Source: an uncultured Clostridia bacterium (GTDB lineage: Bacteria > Bacillota > Clostridia > Christensenellales > UBA1242). Taken from it: 14,059 bases of DNA. This document shows positions 1-10,500 of the stretch, piece after piece. The stretch spans positions 1 to 14,059 of the forward strand of contig CANQRE010000022.1 in assembly GCA_947626175.1 (NCBI GenBank), given 5' to 3'. The first letter of the stretch is position 1; the number at the start of each line of letters is the position of its first letter. The notes beneath the pieces were generated by a model that saw nothing but the letters and a program-made list of their open reading frames with translations, ran no database searches and had not been told where the DNA came from. The position numbers and the translations under genes were made by a program.

Positions 1-146
1 AACAAAAAGTCGGAACGCTTACAAATGCTCAAGTTCGCGAAATCGCAACAACAAAAATGCCTGACCTTAATGCTGCAAGCATGGAGGCTGCAATGAGCAT
101 GATTGAAGGTGCTGCACGCAGCATGGGCGTGACAATCACGGATTAG
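1..146 (+). CDS. rplK: 50S ribosomal protein L11, C-terminal 47 residues (partial)
   Basis: The frame opening at base 3 and ending at TAG 144-146 reads as the end of ribosomal protein L11. It contains the family's C-terminal stretch with QVREIA, then KMPDLNA, then [10 protein letters not shown] just before the stop. This is the rRNA-binding C-terminal domain of L11, which contacts 23S rRNA in the GTPase-associated centre. The N-terminal domain and the start lie outside the window. The stop overlaps the AGGAGG Shine-Dalgarno of rplA and only 10 bases separate the two genes, so they are one transcription unit, as in most bacteria. Nothing is odd in the visible part. Identification is by recognised conserved residues and by the rplA neighbour. 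Confidence 0.96.
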   Translation, partial: QKVGTLTNAQVREIATTKMPDLNAASMEAAMSMIEGAARSMGVTITD

Positions 147-156
147 GAGGCAGACT

Positions 157-840
157 ATGAAAAACGGAAAAAGAATGACTCAAGCTCTTTCAACTTACAA
201 CAAGTCCACCGCTTATCCAGTTGACGAAGCGTTCACTCATGTGCTTGAAACAGCAAAAGCAAAATTTGATGAAACAGTTGAACTTCACGTAAAACTTGGC
301 GTTGACGGCAGAAATGCTGACCAACAAGTTCGTGGCGTTGTTGTTCTTCCACACGGAACAGGAAAATCTGTCAGAGTTTTGGTTATCGCAAAAGGTGACA
401 AAGCCGATGAAGCAACAAAAGCTGGCGCAGACTTTGTTGGCGCAGAAGAAATTGTTGCAAAAATCCAAGGCGGATGGCTTGATTTTGATGTATGTATCAC
501 AACTCCTGACATGATGGGTGTTGTTGGTCGTGTGGCAAGAGTGCTTGGCCCAAAAGGACTTATGCCAAACCCAAAAAGCGGAACTGTGACAATGGACGTT
601 AAAAAGGCGATAACAGAAGTTAAAGCCGGAAAAGTTGAATATCGTCTTGACAAAACAAACAATGTTCACGTTATTCTTGGCAAAGTAAGCTTTGGCAAAG
701 AAAAACTTATGGAAAACTACAGAACAATTATTGACGCTCTTCAAAAGGCAAAACCTGCTGCAGCAAAAGGACAATATTTCAAAAATATTTCAGTTTGCTC
801 AACAATGGGCCCTGGCGTTAAAATTGTGACAACAATGTAA
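157..840 (+). CDS. rplA: 50S ribosomal protein L1
   Basis: Ribosomal protein L1 builds the mobile L1 stalk of the large subunit, binds 23S rRNA near the E site, helps release deacylated tRNA, and in many bacteria represses its own operon. The protein has 227 residues, the usual bacterial length (about 225-235). The family signature is clear at about residues 119-145: [20 protein letters not shown] followed by PKSGTVT. The N-terminus ([11 protein letters not shown], about 16-26) and the C-terminal MGPGVKI also fit L1. The start is set by AGGAGG at 145-150, six bases before the ATG. The gene follows rplK directly and is followed by an intrinsic terminator, so rplJ and rplL are not cotranscribed from here. 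L1 autoregulation would act on the rplK leader, which lies outside the window. Confidence 0.98.
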   Translation: MKNGKRMTQALSTYNKSTAYPVDEAFTHVLETAKAKFDETVELHVKLGVDGRNADQQVRGVVVLPHGTGKSVRVLVIAKGDKADEATKAGADFVGAEEIVAKIQGGWLDFDVCITTPDMMGVVGRVARVLGPKGLMPNPKSGTVTMDVKKAITEVKAGKVEYRLDKTNNVHVILGKVSFGKEKLMENYRTIIDALQKAKPAAAKGQYFKNISVCSTMGPGVKIVTTM

Positions 841-848
841 ACAAAAAA

Positions 849-874
849 CAGACCGCAAGGTCTGCTTTTTTTTT
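849..874 (+). terminator. Rho-independent terminator of the rplKA operon
   Basis: A perfect 6-bp stem (CAGACC / GGTCTG) encloses a GCAA tetraloop and is followed, after one C, by nine T residues. It starts nine bases after the rplA stop. GCAA is a stable GNRA loop. This is a textbook intrinsic terminator and separates the ribosomal operon from the next gene, which has its own promoter 21 bases downstream. Confidence 0.93.
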
Positions 875-894
875 GGCAAAGTTTTTTAATGGTA

Positions 895-923
895 TTGACA
901 AAACGCGGTTTTTAATATATCAT
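895..923 (+). promoter_or_regulatory. Sigma-A-type promoter of the 182-residue membrane protein gene
   Basis: A perfect -35 box TTGACA (895-900) and a TATCAT -10 box (918-923, 5 of 6 matches to TATAAT) are separated by exactly 17 bp. Transcription should start near 930, giving a leader of about 13 nt that contains little more than the GAGG ribosome binding site (933-936, six bases before ATG 943). This is the strongest promoter-like sequence in the window. It starts 21 bases after the rplKA terminator, so the downstream gene is an independent unit. Confidence 0.8.
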
Positions 924-942
924 AAAAACAACGAGGCCAAAA

Positions 943-1491
943 ATGAACAGGAATGAAAAAATTTATAAAAGAATCTTAAAAAAGAGCGTTGACGAAAATC
1001 GCGTTTTTAGCAAAGCAAAATTCGATAAAATGTTGCAAACAAAAATGGCAAAAGACAACGAGTTTGCGGTTTTCTATCACCTAAATTTCAATGCTGATGA
1101 CATAAATGAAAGGCAAACAATTGCAAACAGAATCAAAGAAAAAAATGCAAAAATATTAAAAAAGATTGAGTGGTTCGATAGCTCCAAAGTCATAAAAAGC
1201 ATGTTTGGCATTGCAACGGCGAGTGCACTTGCTGGCATAGCACTTGTGGTTGCAGGCGCTTGCTCTGACGGAGCGGTTGGCACTGGGTTGAGTGCATCTG
1301 GAGTGGGAGTGATAGGTGCCGCACAATTTGGAGCAATCGGTTGCACCGCGGCAATGAGAGTGCTTGGGTATCAAAAACTTAAAAACGATATGTTTCTCGA
1401 AAAACTGAATGAAAACGATCAAAAAGAAGATGATGCGATTTTTGCTGAAGACGAAATCATTGCAGAACAACCTGATGAAATAGGGTGCTAA
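943..1491 (+). CDS. Small membrane protein of unknown function, Gly/Ala-rich hydrophobic hairpin
   Basis: I do not recognise this 182-residue protein. Residues 1-80 are hydrophilic and rich in Lys, Asn, Asp and Glu, with helical character (for example NERQTIANRIKEKNAKILKK). Two hydrophobic segments follow, about 86-106 and 111-138, joined by a very short polar turn (CSDG). The second is Gly/Ala-rich with small residues at short spacing, the kind of sequence that packs tightly in membranes. The C-terminus (about 150-180) is strongly acidic. There is no signal peptide, so the model is a cytoplasmic N-domain, a membrane hairpin and an acidic cytoplasmic tail. The ATG is chosen because GAGG (933-936) precedes it by six bases. 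The gene has its own near-consensus promoter and ends in a terminator shared with the convergent giant gene. A stress or cell-envelope role is possible, but no function is claimed. Confidence 0.8.
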   Translation: MNRNEKIYKRILKKSVDENRVFSKAKFDKMLQTKMAKDNEFAVFYHLNFNADDINERQTIANRIKEKNAKILKKIEWFDSSKVIKSMFGIATASALAGIALVVAGACSDGAVGTGLSASGVGVIGAAQFGAIGCTAAMRVLGYQKLKNDMFLEKLNENDQKEDDAIFAEDEIIAEQPDEIGC

Positions 1492-1541
1492 AAAAAACAA
1501 ATAACAGCATACAACAAAAGAACCTACAAAAACAAAACAAT

Positions 1542-1570
1542 AAAAAATGCGACTTAATGTCGCATTTTTT
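1542..1570. terminator. Bidirectional intrinsic terminator between convergent genes
   Basis: A perfect 12-bp inverted repeat (AAAAAATGCGAC / GTCGCATTTTTT) has a 5-base loop TTAAT. Read on either strand it gives a GC-containing stem (TGCGAC/GTCGCA) followed by six T residues. It can therefore terminate both the plus-strand gene ending at 1491 and the minus-strand giant gene. The TAA stop of the giant gene (1569-1571) overlaps the base of the hairpin, so terminator and coding end are interlocked. Confidence 0.9.
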
Positions 1571-4500
1571 ATTTAACCTTGATTCTCTTTCGAAGCAGGA
1601 AGATTACAACTGCAACTGCAATAAGCACAACGCCTGCAATAACAATTGCTGCAATTGCCCAAGCATTGAGAGGCTCGGTTTTGATTATTTTGTAGCTGTA
1701 AAGCAAGCTGCCGCTCATTGAATGAACTGTGATGAAGTAAGTTCCTGAGCTTGAAATGTTTTGTGTCACAGTTCCAAGTCCTTGGATTGTGTCGCCACTA
1801 AGGTGATAAACATTTGCGCCAATTGTGATATTGCATTCACCGACAGCTTCAAACACTCTTTCCGCATTAAACGAAACAGTTATGTTTTTGCTTGTTGATT
1901 CACCTTCATTTGCTGAAATGTCGATAGGAACGCGTTTTGAGTTAATCCAGAAATTGAAGGAGAATTTTGTTGTTTTGGAATAATCATCCCGATTTAGATT
2001 TTGTGCTGTGGCAATTGTCACAGTGTATTTTCCTTCGCCAAGGATTGAAGCCAAAGCTGAGTCGTTTGTATCTCCAAACGAAGTTGCAAAAGCTCGCAAA
2101 TATTCTTGTCCTCCAACATTTGTTGTTGGGAATTTGTTTTTAAGAGCTTCGGGAACCGCTTGATTTGCATCTTTGGTTATGTCACCTTGTGTGCCTTTTG
2201 AGATTGATTCAATGTAATAATTGTTAAACTGAGCAAACTCGAAGGCATATCTTGATTCGTCTGGCGAAACGATTGTGAATGAATAAGTTGTTTCACGAAG
2301 TGGAAGGTTCAGGGCGCTGCTTGTTGCTGAGAAAACAATGTTGTAGTATCCCGGCTCGTTAAACAAAATTGTTCCGTTGTTTCTGTCAAACACATATTGT
2401 GAATAATCAATGCCATTTCGCTTTACAGATTTGATCAGCTGTTCTCCGCTTCCTGTTGATGTGGTGGTGTAATAGGTTTCTTTGTTAAGCAGAGTGAGAA
2501 GAACTTGATTGTTGAACACACCTTTTTGAATTGGGTCAGTTGTTTGTTGCACGCCGTCTGCATTTGTGAATGTCATTGAAAATGCAACATCGTTTAATAG
2601 TGTCAAATTCAAAACTTTGTCCCTTCCAAATGTTTGAACGTTTTTGCTTGTGTCGGAAAGGGTGATTGTGTAAGTTCCCGTGCGTGATAACTCAACATAA
2701 TATTTGTTGTCGCCAGCATCTTTTGTTTCAACTGGGAAGGAAACGCCGTCTTTTTGAATTGTGATAATGTTTTCGTTTGCCGGAATTCCATTGTATTTCA
2801 AGAAGTAAATCTTAAGCGATGTAATGCCTTGATCTTCTGGAATTTGAGCAGTGAGCGAGTTTGTTGAAAGGTTTAACAGCGATGTTTGTTCAATTCCATC
2901 AAAGGTGAAATATGCTTCCTTAACAGGAGTGTTTGTGGAAGGAATTGTTGTCACATAAACATGTGTGTCAAATGGTTGAAGCCCGGTCATATCATCTCGC
3001 ATATTTCCGTCTTCATCTTTCAAGTTTGTCACTTCATATTTGCGTGTTTCAATGCCATCCAAAGTGGTTGTGCTTTCCAAGAACACAACAACTTTTTGAT
3101 ATACATTTGGAACAACAACAATTGCGCCACTTGAATTTACAATGTAATAATCAGAGTGGTCTTCATATTCGTCATAATATGGAACGCTGGCTCTTTCAAC
3201 CCTGGCACCATTGGATGTAACGGTGTAAAACTCATCGTTAAAGTCCATGATTTCAACTTGATACAGCCTGTATTCCTTGTCAAGAACAGGTGATGTGTAT
3301 TTTACAAGGAAGAAGTATATTCCGCTTTCTGAAAAATCTGATCCTGACGCAACATTTGCAAATCCGCTGCCAAGTGAGCCATCGCTCTTGTAAACTGAAA
3401 CCGCAACTGGGAAAGGCAAATTGTCAGGAGTTGAATAGAACAATCTGATTCGGCTTGCAAATGTCACACCTTGTGCGGTGATGAGATAATCAGTGCCATC
3501 AATTGAAACCCTTTGTGCATTTGAGTTTGTTTGGAAAATGTCAGATGTGATGTTTCGGTTGTTTGGATCGCGGAAGAACATTGATGATTCAAATGTTTCA
3601 GATCCCGTTCTCAAAGCAGGGAGCATTTGATACAAATGCAAGTAAATTGTGTCAGCAACTTCTGTTTTGCCCTCATCTTCCAAATCATATAGCTTCAGCA
3701 CAAAGCGAGTGTTGTAAACCTTAGTTCCTTCTGGTGCTTTGAATGTTAAGGTGGTGATGTTGTTGCTTGTTAGACTTGGACTTGCCCATTTGTCAATGTC
3801 TGTTTTTTCGATATCTGGTGAAGAGATGTCATAGCTATACAGTGACGAATAGAATTTGTAACTGATGTTGGTTGGGCTTATATAGAACATTTTGTTTTCG
3901 CGCTCATATTCTTCAAGGCTTTGATACAAGTTTCCTGTGCTTGTCACTGGATCGGCAATTATTTCGCTTCCAACAATATGTGAAGTGCTAAGAACATTTC
4001 CAAAGCAGTCAAAAATTTTGTATTTGATTTTTGTTCCATTGTCGCGTTGCCCAAGAGAGATTGTGAAAATTGAATTTTGAAGGCTTACAACCGCATTTTC
4101 GTTGTTGTTCCAAGCCAATATGTAATCATATGAAGCGTTTGTCAAGTTTGCAATATCATTTGGGTTGCTTTCAATGGTGAATGGAATTGCGTTGATTGTG
4201 ATTTCAATTTTAACTGGATAGAAGGTTGAAGTGTTCACATTTGTCAGAGCAAGTTCTTCAATTGAACCATTTGCAAAACTTGCTTCAAATCTTGTTCCGT
4301 CACGCAAAACAAGACGCATTGTTTTAAACGCTGGAGTGATGGATGCAAGGTTTTGTCGGCGGTCTGCAATTTGAATTTGTATTGTTCCGCTAAGCCCTTG
4401 CAAAAGGTTTCTCAAATCAACAGGTTGATTTGTTGAAAGGTCAAGAACTTGTGTTTCGCTAAGCGCAGGAGTGAACATATATGCTCTGTTTCCAATTGAA

Positions 4501-7500
4501 AATCTTGTCCAGCTGTCGCCAAGGAAATTGATGTTGCTTATCCTTGTGTTTGTTGATCCAAACATTGAAAGCTTGCCGCTCAAGATTGCTTGGTCGCTGG
4601 CTTGTTTTGTTGTTGAGTCAAGCAAAAAGATTCCTTGCTTTGCTTCATTTTCATCATTGTTTGTCAAAACGCCATCTTTTGTTTGTCCTGCATCTTCACT
4701 TGGAACATAAACAACATATATTGCCAAGTTTCCAGCAAGGTCGCGTTCAACAACTTCAAAGAACTTGCCTTCCAAATCTCCGCTTGGAGCTTGCAAATTG
4801 CTAAATTCATATTGTGCTTCAACAAAATCACCAAATTCTGTTTCTGTCCAATCACTTTTTAGCTCTTTGAAGAACACGTCATATGTTTCGCCTTGATAAA
4901 TTGGCGACAAGCGAACATTTCTTACATAACTTACAAGGTTTTGAAAGAAAGATTTTTCAACAGTGAAGTAATATTTTTCAAAGTAGCCCACATTTTGCGA
5001 AACGTTGTAAGCGGCTTCGTCAAGTGTGACTTCGCTGCCGTTTATGTCCAAATATCTTCGAACGTTAAACGCCGTTTGTGAAGGGAACAGTGATTTCAAG
5101 GAAGAAACCATTCTTTCAACATTTTCAGAAGGGGCTCTCTTGTCCACGGACACAGATTTGGTTGTTGTGGCGTTTTCGGAGCCTTGATATCTCATCGTGA
5201 TTGAAATGCGGCGATTTTGACTGAACAGCCCAAGCGTTTCAAGATTTATGCCGAGAATGTTTGTAACCCCGCTGATTTGATAGCTGAATGCTCCAACAGG
5301 GATTGGACGAGCCTCGTCATTGTTAACAACTTCAACACTTCCGCTGGCAACTGAAAGAACATGGCTCCACATTCTGGTGTTGTCAGCGTTGTGTGCTTGC
5401 AATGTGATGTAAGATTTGTCAATGTCGGACATAAACCTTGAATTAAAATCGGTCCAGCGAACATTAACAGTGTTGGAATTTGTGTAAACCAAATTTGAGC
5501 TGGATGGCAAGCCGCGAAGCGGAGCACCATTTGCCGTGATGTCAAAACTTGGAGTTGGCTCTTCAACAATAAACTTGAAGCGATATGATTTTTTGAATGA
5601 ACCTTCTGTTCCGCCTTGCAAGTTGTAACCCTGAGTGATTGTAACAACATAAGTTCCTGGTGTGTTGAAGCTTGAAATTTCTTCCTGAGTTTGAGCATTT
5701 TTAAATTTCAAGAATCCATTTTCAGACGCTTCTGTCAGGTCGGTTTCATTGTATTTGTATGAAGTGTAAACTATTGAAGTGTTGTTTGCAGTTGTCAGGC
5801 TTATTTCTGCGTGAAGTTGATATGGAACAATGATTGAGCTTGACGCATAGGTTTCAGTGTTGTAATAATTCAAATCTTTGTTTTCAAAACTTTCAAAGCT
5901 TAACAAATTGTTTCCGGACAAAGATCTTTTGTTTGACAAAGTGTATTTTTCGCTTGGAATATAAATTGCAACAGGAAGTTTGTTTGTTGTCAAAACTTGT
6001 GAAAGTTCAACTTCTGAAAATCCATCCAGTCCGGTTGTGTTTTCCTGAGTCCAGAAGTTTTCGTTTGCACGCAACAGTCCGTCAAAGTAAGGGAATGTGA
6101 CTGAAACAACTGTTGTTTGACCATCAAACATGTTCACAAGCATTTCGCCGCCCACAGGGTTCACACGAGCGCTTGTGTTCACTGTTGACGAAACGTAACC
6201 ATCTTCTTCATCATTAGCTTTGCTTATTAAGCTGCTTAACGCATAGCTTTCAATGTTTGTCCTAAATGTTAGATAAACTGTTTTTCCATTGTTTGTGATT
6301 GTTCTTGTGCAGTAAACAGTTCCGTTTGTGTCTTGCTGCGATCCGTCAGCGCTTACGTCAATCTTAACGGTTTTGTTGTTAACGGACAATGCGTGCCCGT
6401 TAAAATCTGGCTCAGTTGAGGAGATTTGAGCGGTTTGATAATCAATTTTCAAAATCTTGTCAAATTGTGAAATGTCAAATTTGATTTTTTGCCCGTTAAC
6501 TGTGTAAGTGTAAGAGCGTTTTTCATACGAATATGTTTGCGCTTCTTTTTCGATAACATTAAATCTGTCTTCATTTGCACTTATTGTTCGTTGTTGATAA
6601 TCAAAAGGATTTACAAAATAATTTACCAGTTCTTCGCCAGATGAATTGGTCACATATGTTCTTGTCAAAACATATTTTCCTGGTCTGGTTTTTTGGTCTG
6701 CACCAGGGTTAAGTTCTCGTTCAATCACGTCGGTGCTTTCGCCGTCTTTTGAAAAATCATACAAGATTTGAGTTGCCGGGGTTGAAGAAAGTGTTGTGTA
6801 ATAATTAACTCTCACATCGTCAGAGAAAATTTTTGCATCACTTTCTGGAACAAGCGCTGCATCATTGCTTGTTACAAAAGCATAAAATTCAAGTTTTACT
6901 TTGTCGACTTGCGACCTGCCGTTTGGAGTTTCAATTGTTGGAAGGAATGAAACATACAGTTTGTCATATGATGAAGGAAGGTTGTAAGATGTTTTGAAAC
7001 TGTTTTCGTCTTCTGTGATTCCAATGTCGGAGTAAACGGCTTCAGTTAAAGGAATTTCTTGATCGTCAGCGCTCTTTGCATAAATGTGAGTGTTGGATGT
7101 GTCGCCAGTCACACGGATGTATTGATAGCTTGATGAAAAATTCAAAAATTGTTGAAGTCTGTCAAGATTTCTGCCTTTGGTGTTGGACGTATCTCGAATC
7201 ATAAAGATGTAGGTGCCTTCCATGTCAACAAAGTCAACCTTTGCAAAGTCGGTTTGGTTGTAAGACACTTTTGTTGCACTGTTTTCAACAGAAGTAAGCG
7301 TGGCTTCCTGGTCGTCCTTTGCATAGAAATATTCTTTTCGTCCATTTGTGGTTCTAAGCCAAATTGCGGCATCTTGAACTTTGAGATTTTCTATTTGAAT
7401 TTCAGTTCTGTCATCAGAAGTGTGAACAATTGTGCTTTCAACTTGCTCGGTTTCGCCATTTGGAAGCACTTTCAAATAAATTGGGCTGGTTTGTGAACTT

Positions 7501-10500
7501 GGGTTTGTTGAAAAATAGAATGTTATTGCTCCGGAAGATGACTGCGTGTAATGAACTGAATATGAAAAACGGATATCTTTTTCAGTTTCGTCACTTGCAA
7601 TCATTGTTGTAAGCTCGGAGCTTCTGTCCTTGTAAGCGTATAAATAATTTTTAACTTCATTTGCTGTTTCAAAAACGATTGGCACATTGAAATATGTTCC
7701 GTTGAAACTTGAGTTTTGCAGGTTTGAAACAGAAATTGTGTTTTCTGAAGAGAAAAAGTCTTTAAATGCGTTAAACAATTTTTCGTCTTTTTCGCCGCGT
7801 TCGTTTTTGAACAAGGTGTTTGTTTGTTCTTCATTCCAACTTGAACTTATGTTGTTCCATCCGTCAACGAAAATGGCTTTGTTTTTCGACCAAACAATGG
7901 ATGCGTCTGTTGAAAGCGTGTGATAGTTTGAAGTGAAAAGCGAATAGCCCGTTGAAGTTCTAAGCACAAACATTGGATTTGAATCATCAAGCATAACAAT
8001 CTTAACTTTGCTGTTGCCAGCCGTGTCAAAAATTTGGAACACATAAAGGCCTGCAGCACGCTTTACAAAACTTGATTGCACAATTTGATTTGACGTGTTC
8101 AGCGCATCAACTGGGTTGTAATATTGTGGCCAAGCAGCGTTGTCATCAGAGGACATATCCAGTGTTTTGTTTGTTGCAAGAGCATTTAGTCCGTTCCCCA
8201 AAAACATGTTGACAATGTTGTTTATTTGTTCTGGGTCGGAATACAAAGTGTTTGCAGAAAGAGGGAAATGACGATAATATGCGTTTGTCAAAGCCCCGCT
8301 TCGTTTTTGATTTTGCCAGGTGAGAATGAATGATTGATTTGTCAAAGTGTCAATACCAGGAGTAACAATGTGATCTCTTTGATTTAAATCGGTTTCAACT
8401 GCATAAGCTTGAATATCCTGAATGTCTTCGCGGTCAATATTAAATTTTCGGATGATAGGTTTTTGTTGCTGAGTTTGAGTGCGATATGTTATGTAAATCG
8501 TGTATTTTCCTTGCTCTTCAATCACAACATTTCCGTTTTCGTCAAAATTCCATTTGCCGGAATTGTCTTTTTGAATGGCTTGTCGTGGATCACTTGCTCC
8601 GCCGGTGAAATCCTCTCGTTCAAGTTCAAACACAACTGATGAATTGTATGTGTTCTTAAACTTTGGATCGGTGATCACAACGCAAGGTTTGTTTGTGTAA
8701 GCATTTGAGCCAAGCTGCAATTCTTGATCTTGTGCGTCCTGAAGATTGTCGCCGGCTTTTACTATAACTTCAGGGGTTTGATTTTCAAGCCTAAAGTGGA
8801 ACAGCTGATAAAATTTGGCTTCGTCATCTTCGCTGCCCTCAGTTGTTGTGTGGTTTGCAAAAGAATATTTTGCCGCGATGAGATATTCATCCGCATTTGA
8901 AAAAGTTGATGTTTGTGTGTAGGTGTTGGCTGATTTTGTCCAAGTTTCATTCACTTTTGTGTAAACAACAATCGAAGGGGAAGTGAAATAATATGAAAGC
9001 TTTATCGGAGCTTGATTTGTTGAAACAGGTTCTTTAAGTTTTTCTGTAATCGTGTTTAAAGCCGTGGCAGCTTTTTCGCTGTCAGTGCCAAACAAATCTC
9101 CAATACTAGACAACTCATCTTTGAAATTGTATGTTATATCAGCTGAGCTTGTGTCAAACTTGTGATCAACAATAGTTTTAAATTCGCTAAAAGTGCTGCC
9201 TGTTGAATAGTTGGAAAATTGAATTTGTGAGCCAAAAACATAAACCTTTTGATATTTTTGGTTTTTTATGCTTCTGTCAATTGTGTAAACGTTAAAGTTG
9301 TTGCTTTCGGCCTCGCTTTGTGTGTATAAAATGTCATAGCCAATGTTGTATTCGCCAACATCGTTAAAATACAGCGTGACCATTTCGCTGCTATCCAAAA
9401 CAATGTCGTTCAAAATTTGGGTTGAATCAAAAGCTTGTCCGTTTTCGTCTTGGATTGAAATGCTTTTTGTTTGAGGGTCATAAAGCAAACGCTCGCTTTG
9501 TGAATTGTTGTTAAGTGATTTTGTGATTGTAAATCTAAATCGCTTTGGATCGTATTTTATCCAAGGAAGCGAAGATGATTGATAGTTGTAAAAATAGTTG
9601 TATTGATGTGTGGCTGACTCGCTGAGAGAAACATTTGTTCTGTTCAAAATGTTGCTGTCGTATGAAAATTTTGGAGTTTCGTTTTGCATTGATTGGTTTT
9701 CATAATAATCGCCATTATTCAAAAACAAAACTTGCTGTGTGATTGCATCGTTGATTGGATAGCCTTCTGATTCAATTTCTTCAAATCCATTTGTTGTGGT
9801 TGATTTTGTTGCTGTCACTGTGTGAATGCTGAAAGGAAGGTTTATTGCCAAAACACCTGTTTTGTTTAAGGTGAGTGTAGCAGGAGTAACTTGTAAGCCG
9901 CTTTTAGTTGAACTAACTTTTGCTTCATCAATTTTTGCGCCAACTTGATTTGGCCCGAGATCATTAAAGGCATCATTTGTTGGATCGTAAACAACCTTCA
10001 TGTTGAAGGTGTCAGGATAAATGGCTTGCATTTCGTCTTCCGCTGGGAATAATACTTGTTGTGGCGATTGCAAAACAAGTTTGTCAAGGGTGTTATCTCC
10101 CACAACGGTGACGGAAACGCCGTCAACAGTTATTGAAGGGAGCGAAATGTCAAAGTAGTTGTAAGTGTTTGGTGATGCTGGGTTTGGAATATATTTAAAT
10201 ACGTGATTGCTTATGGTTGGCGAAGTTTCAGCTGTAACAAAGTTGTCACTATTTTTATTTCCATTGTAATAAATTGTGTCGCCTTCAGAAGGTATGTATT
10301 TTTGAACATCAACAGAAGTGTTAAATTTGAATGTAAGAGGTCTTGACGCTGAAAGAGTGTTGCTAAAAAAGTAGGTGCTGTTCTGAGCGTTTTCAATAGA
10401 AAAATAATCCTGAAGCACAGGATTTGTTATTGTTGGCTCTGAATAAGTTGCTGTTGAAATGTTTGACGCTGGTGAGTTGACCCCAAGCACGCACACTCCA

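Noticed and set aside
1569..1700. Sortase LPxTG anchor at the C-terminus of the giant protein
   Set aside because: No LPxTG-like motif precedes the hydrophobic helix; the end looks like a simple membrane anchor.
2886..8639. Several open frames of 60-115 codons on the plus strand opposite the giant gene, and frames opposite rplA
   Set aside because: They have no ribosome binding sites or recognisable domains and are explained as shadows of the real coding frame.
10482..10500. Possible lipobox at the cysteine near residue 25 of the giant protein
   Set aside because: The residues before the cysteine (ATGV) do not fit the lipobox, where Gly, Ala or Ser precedes Cys.
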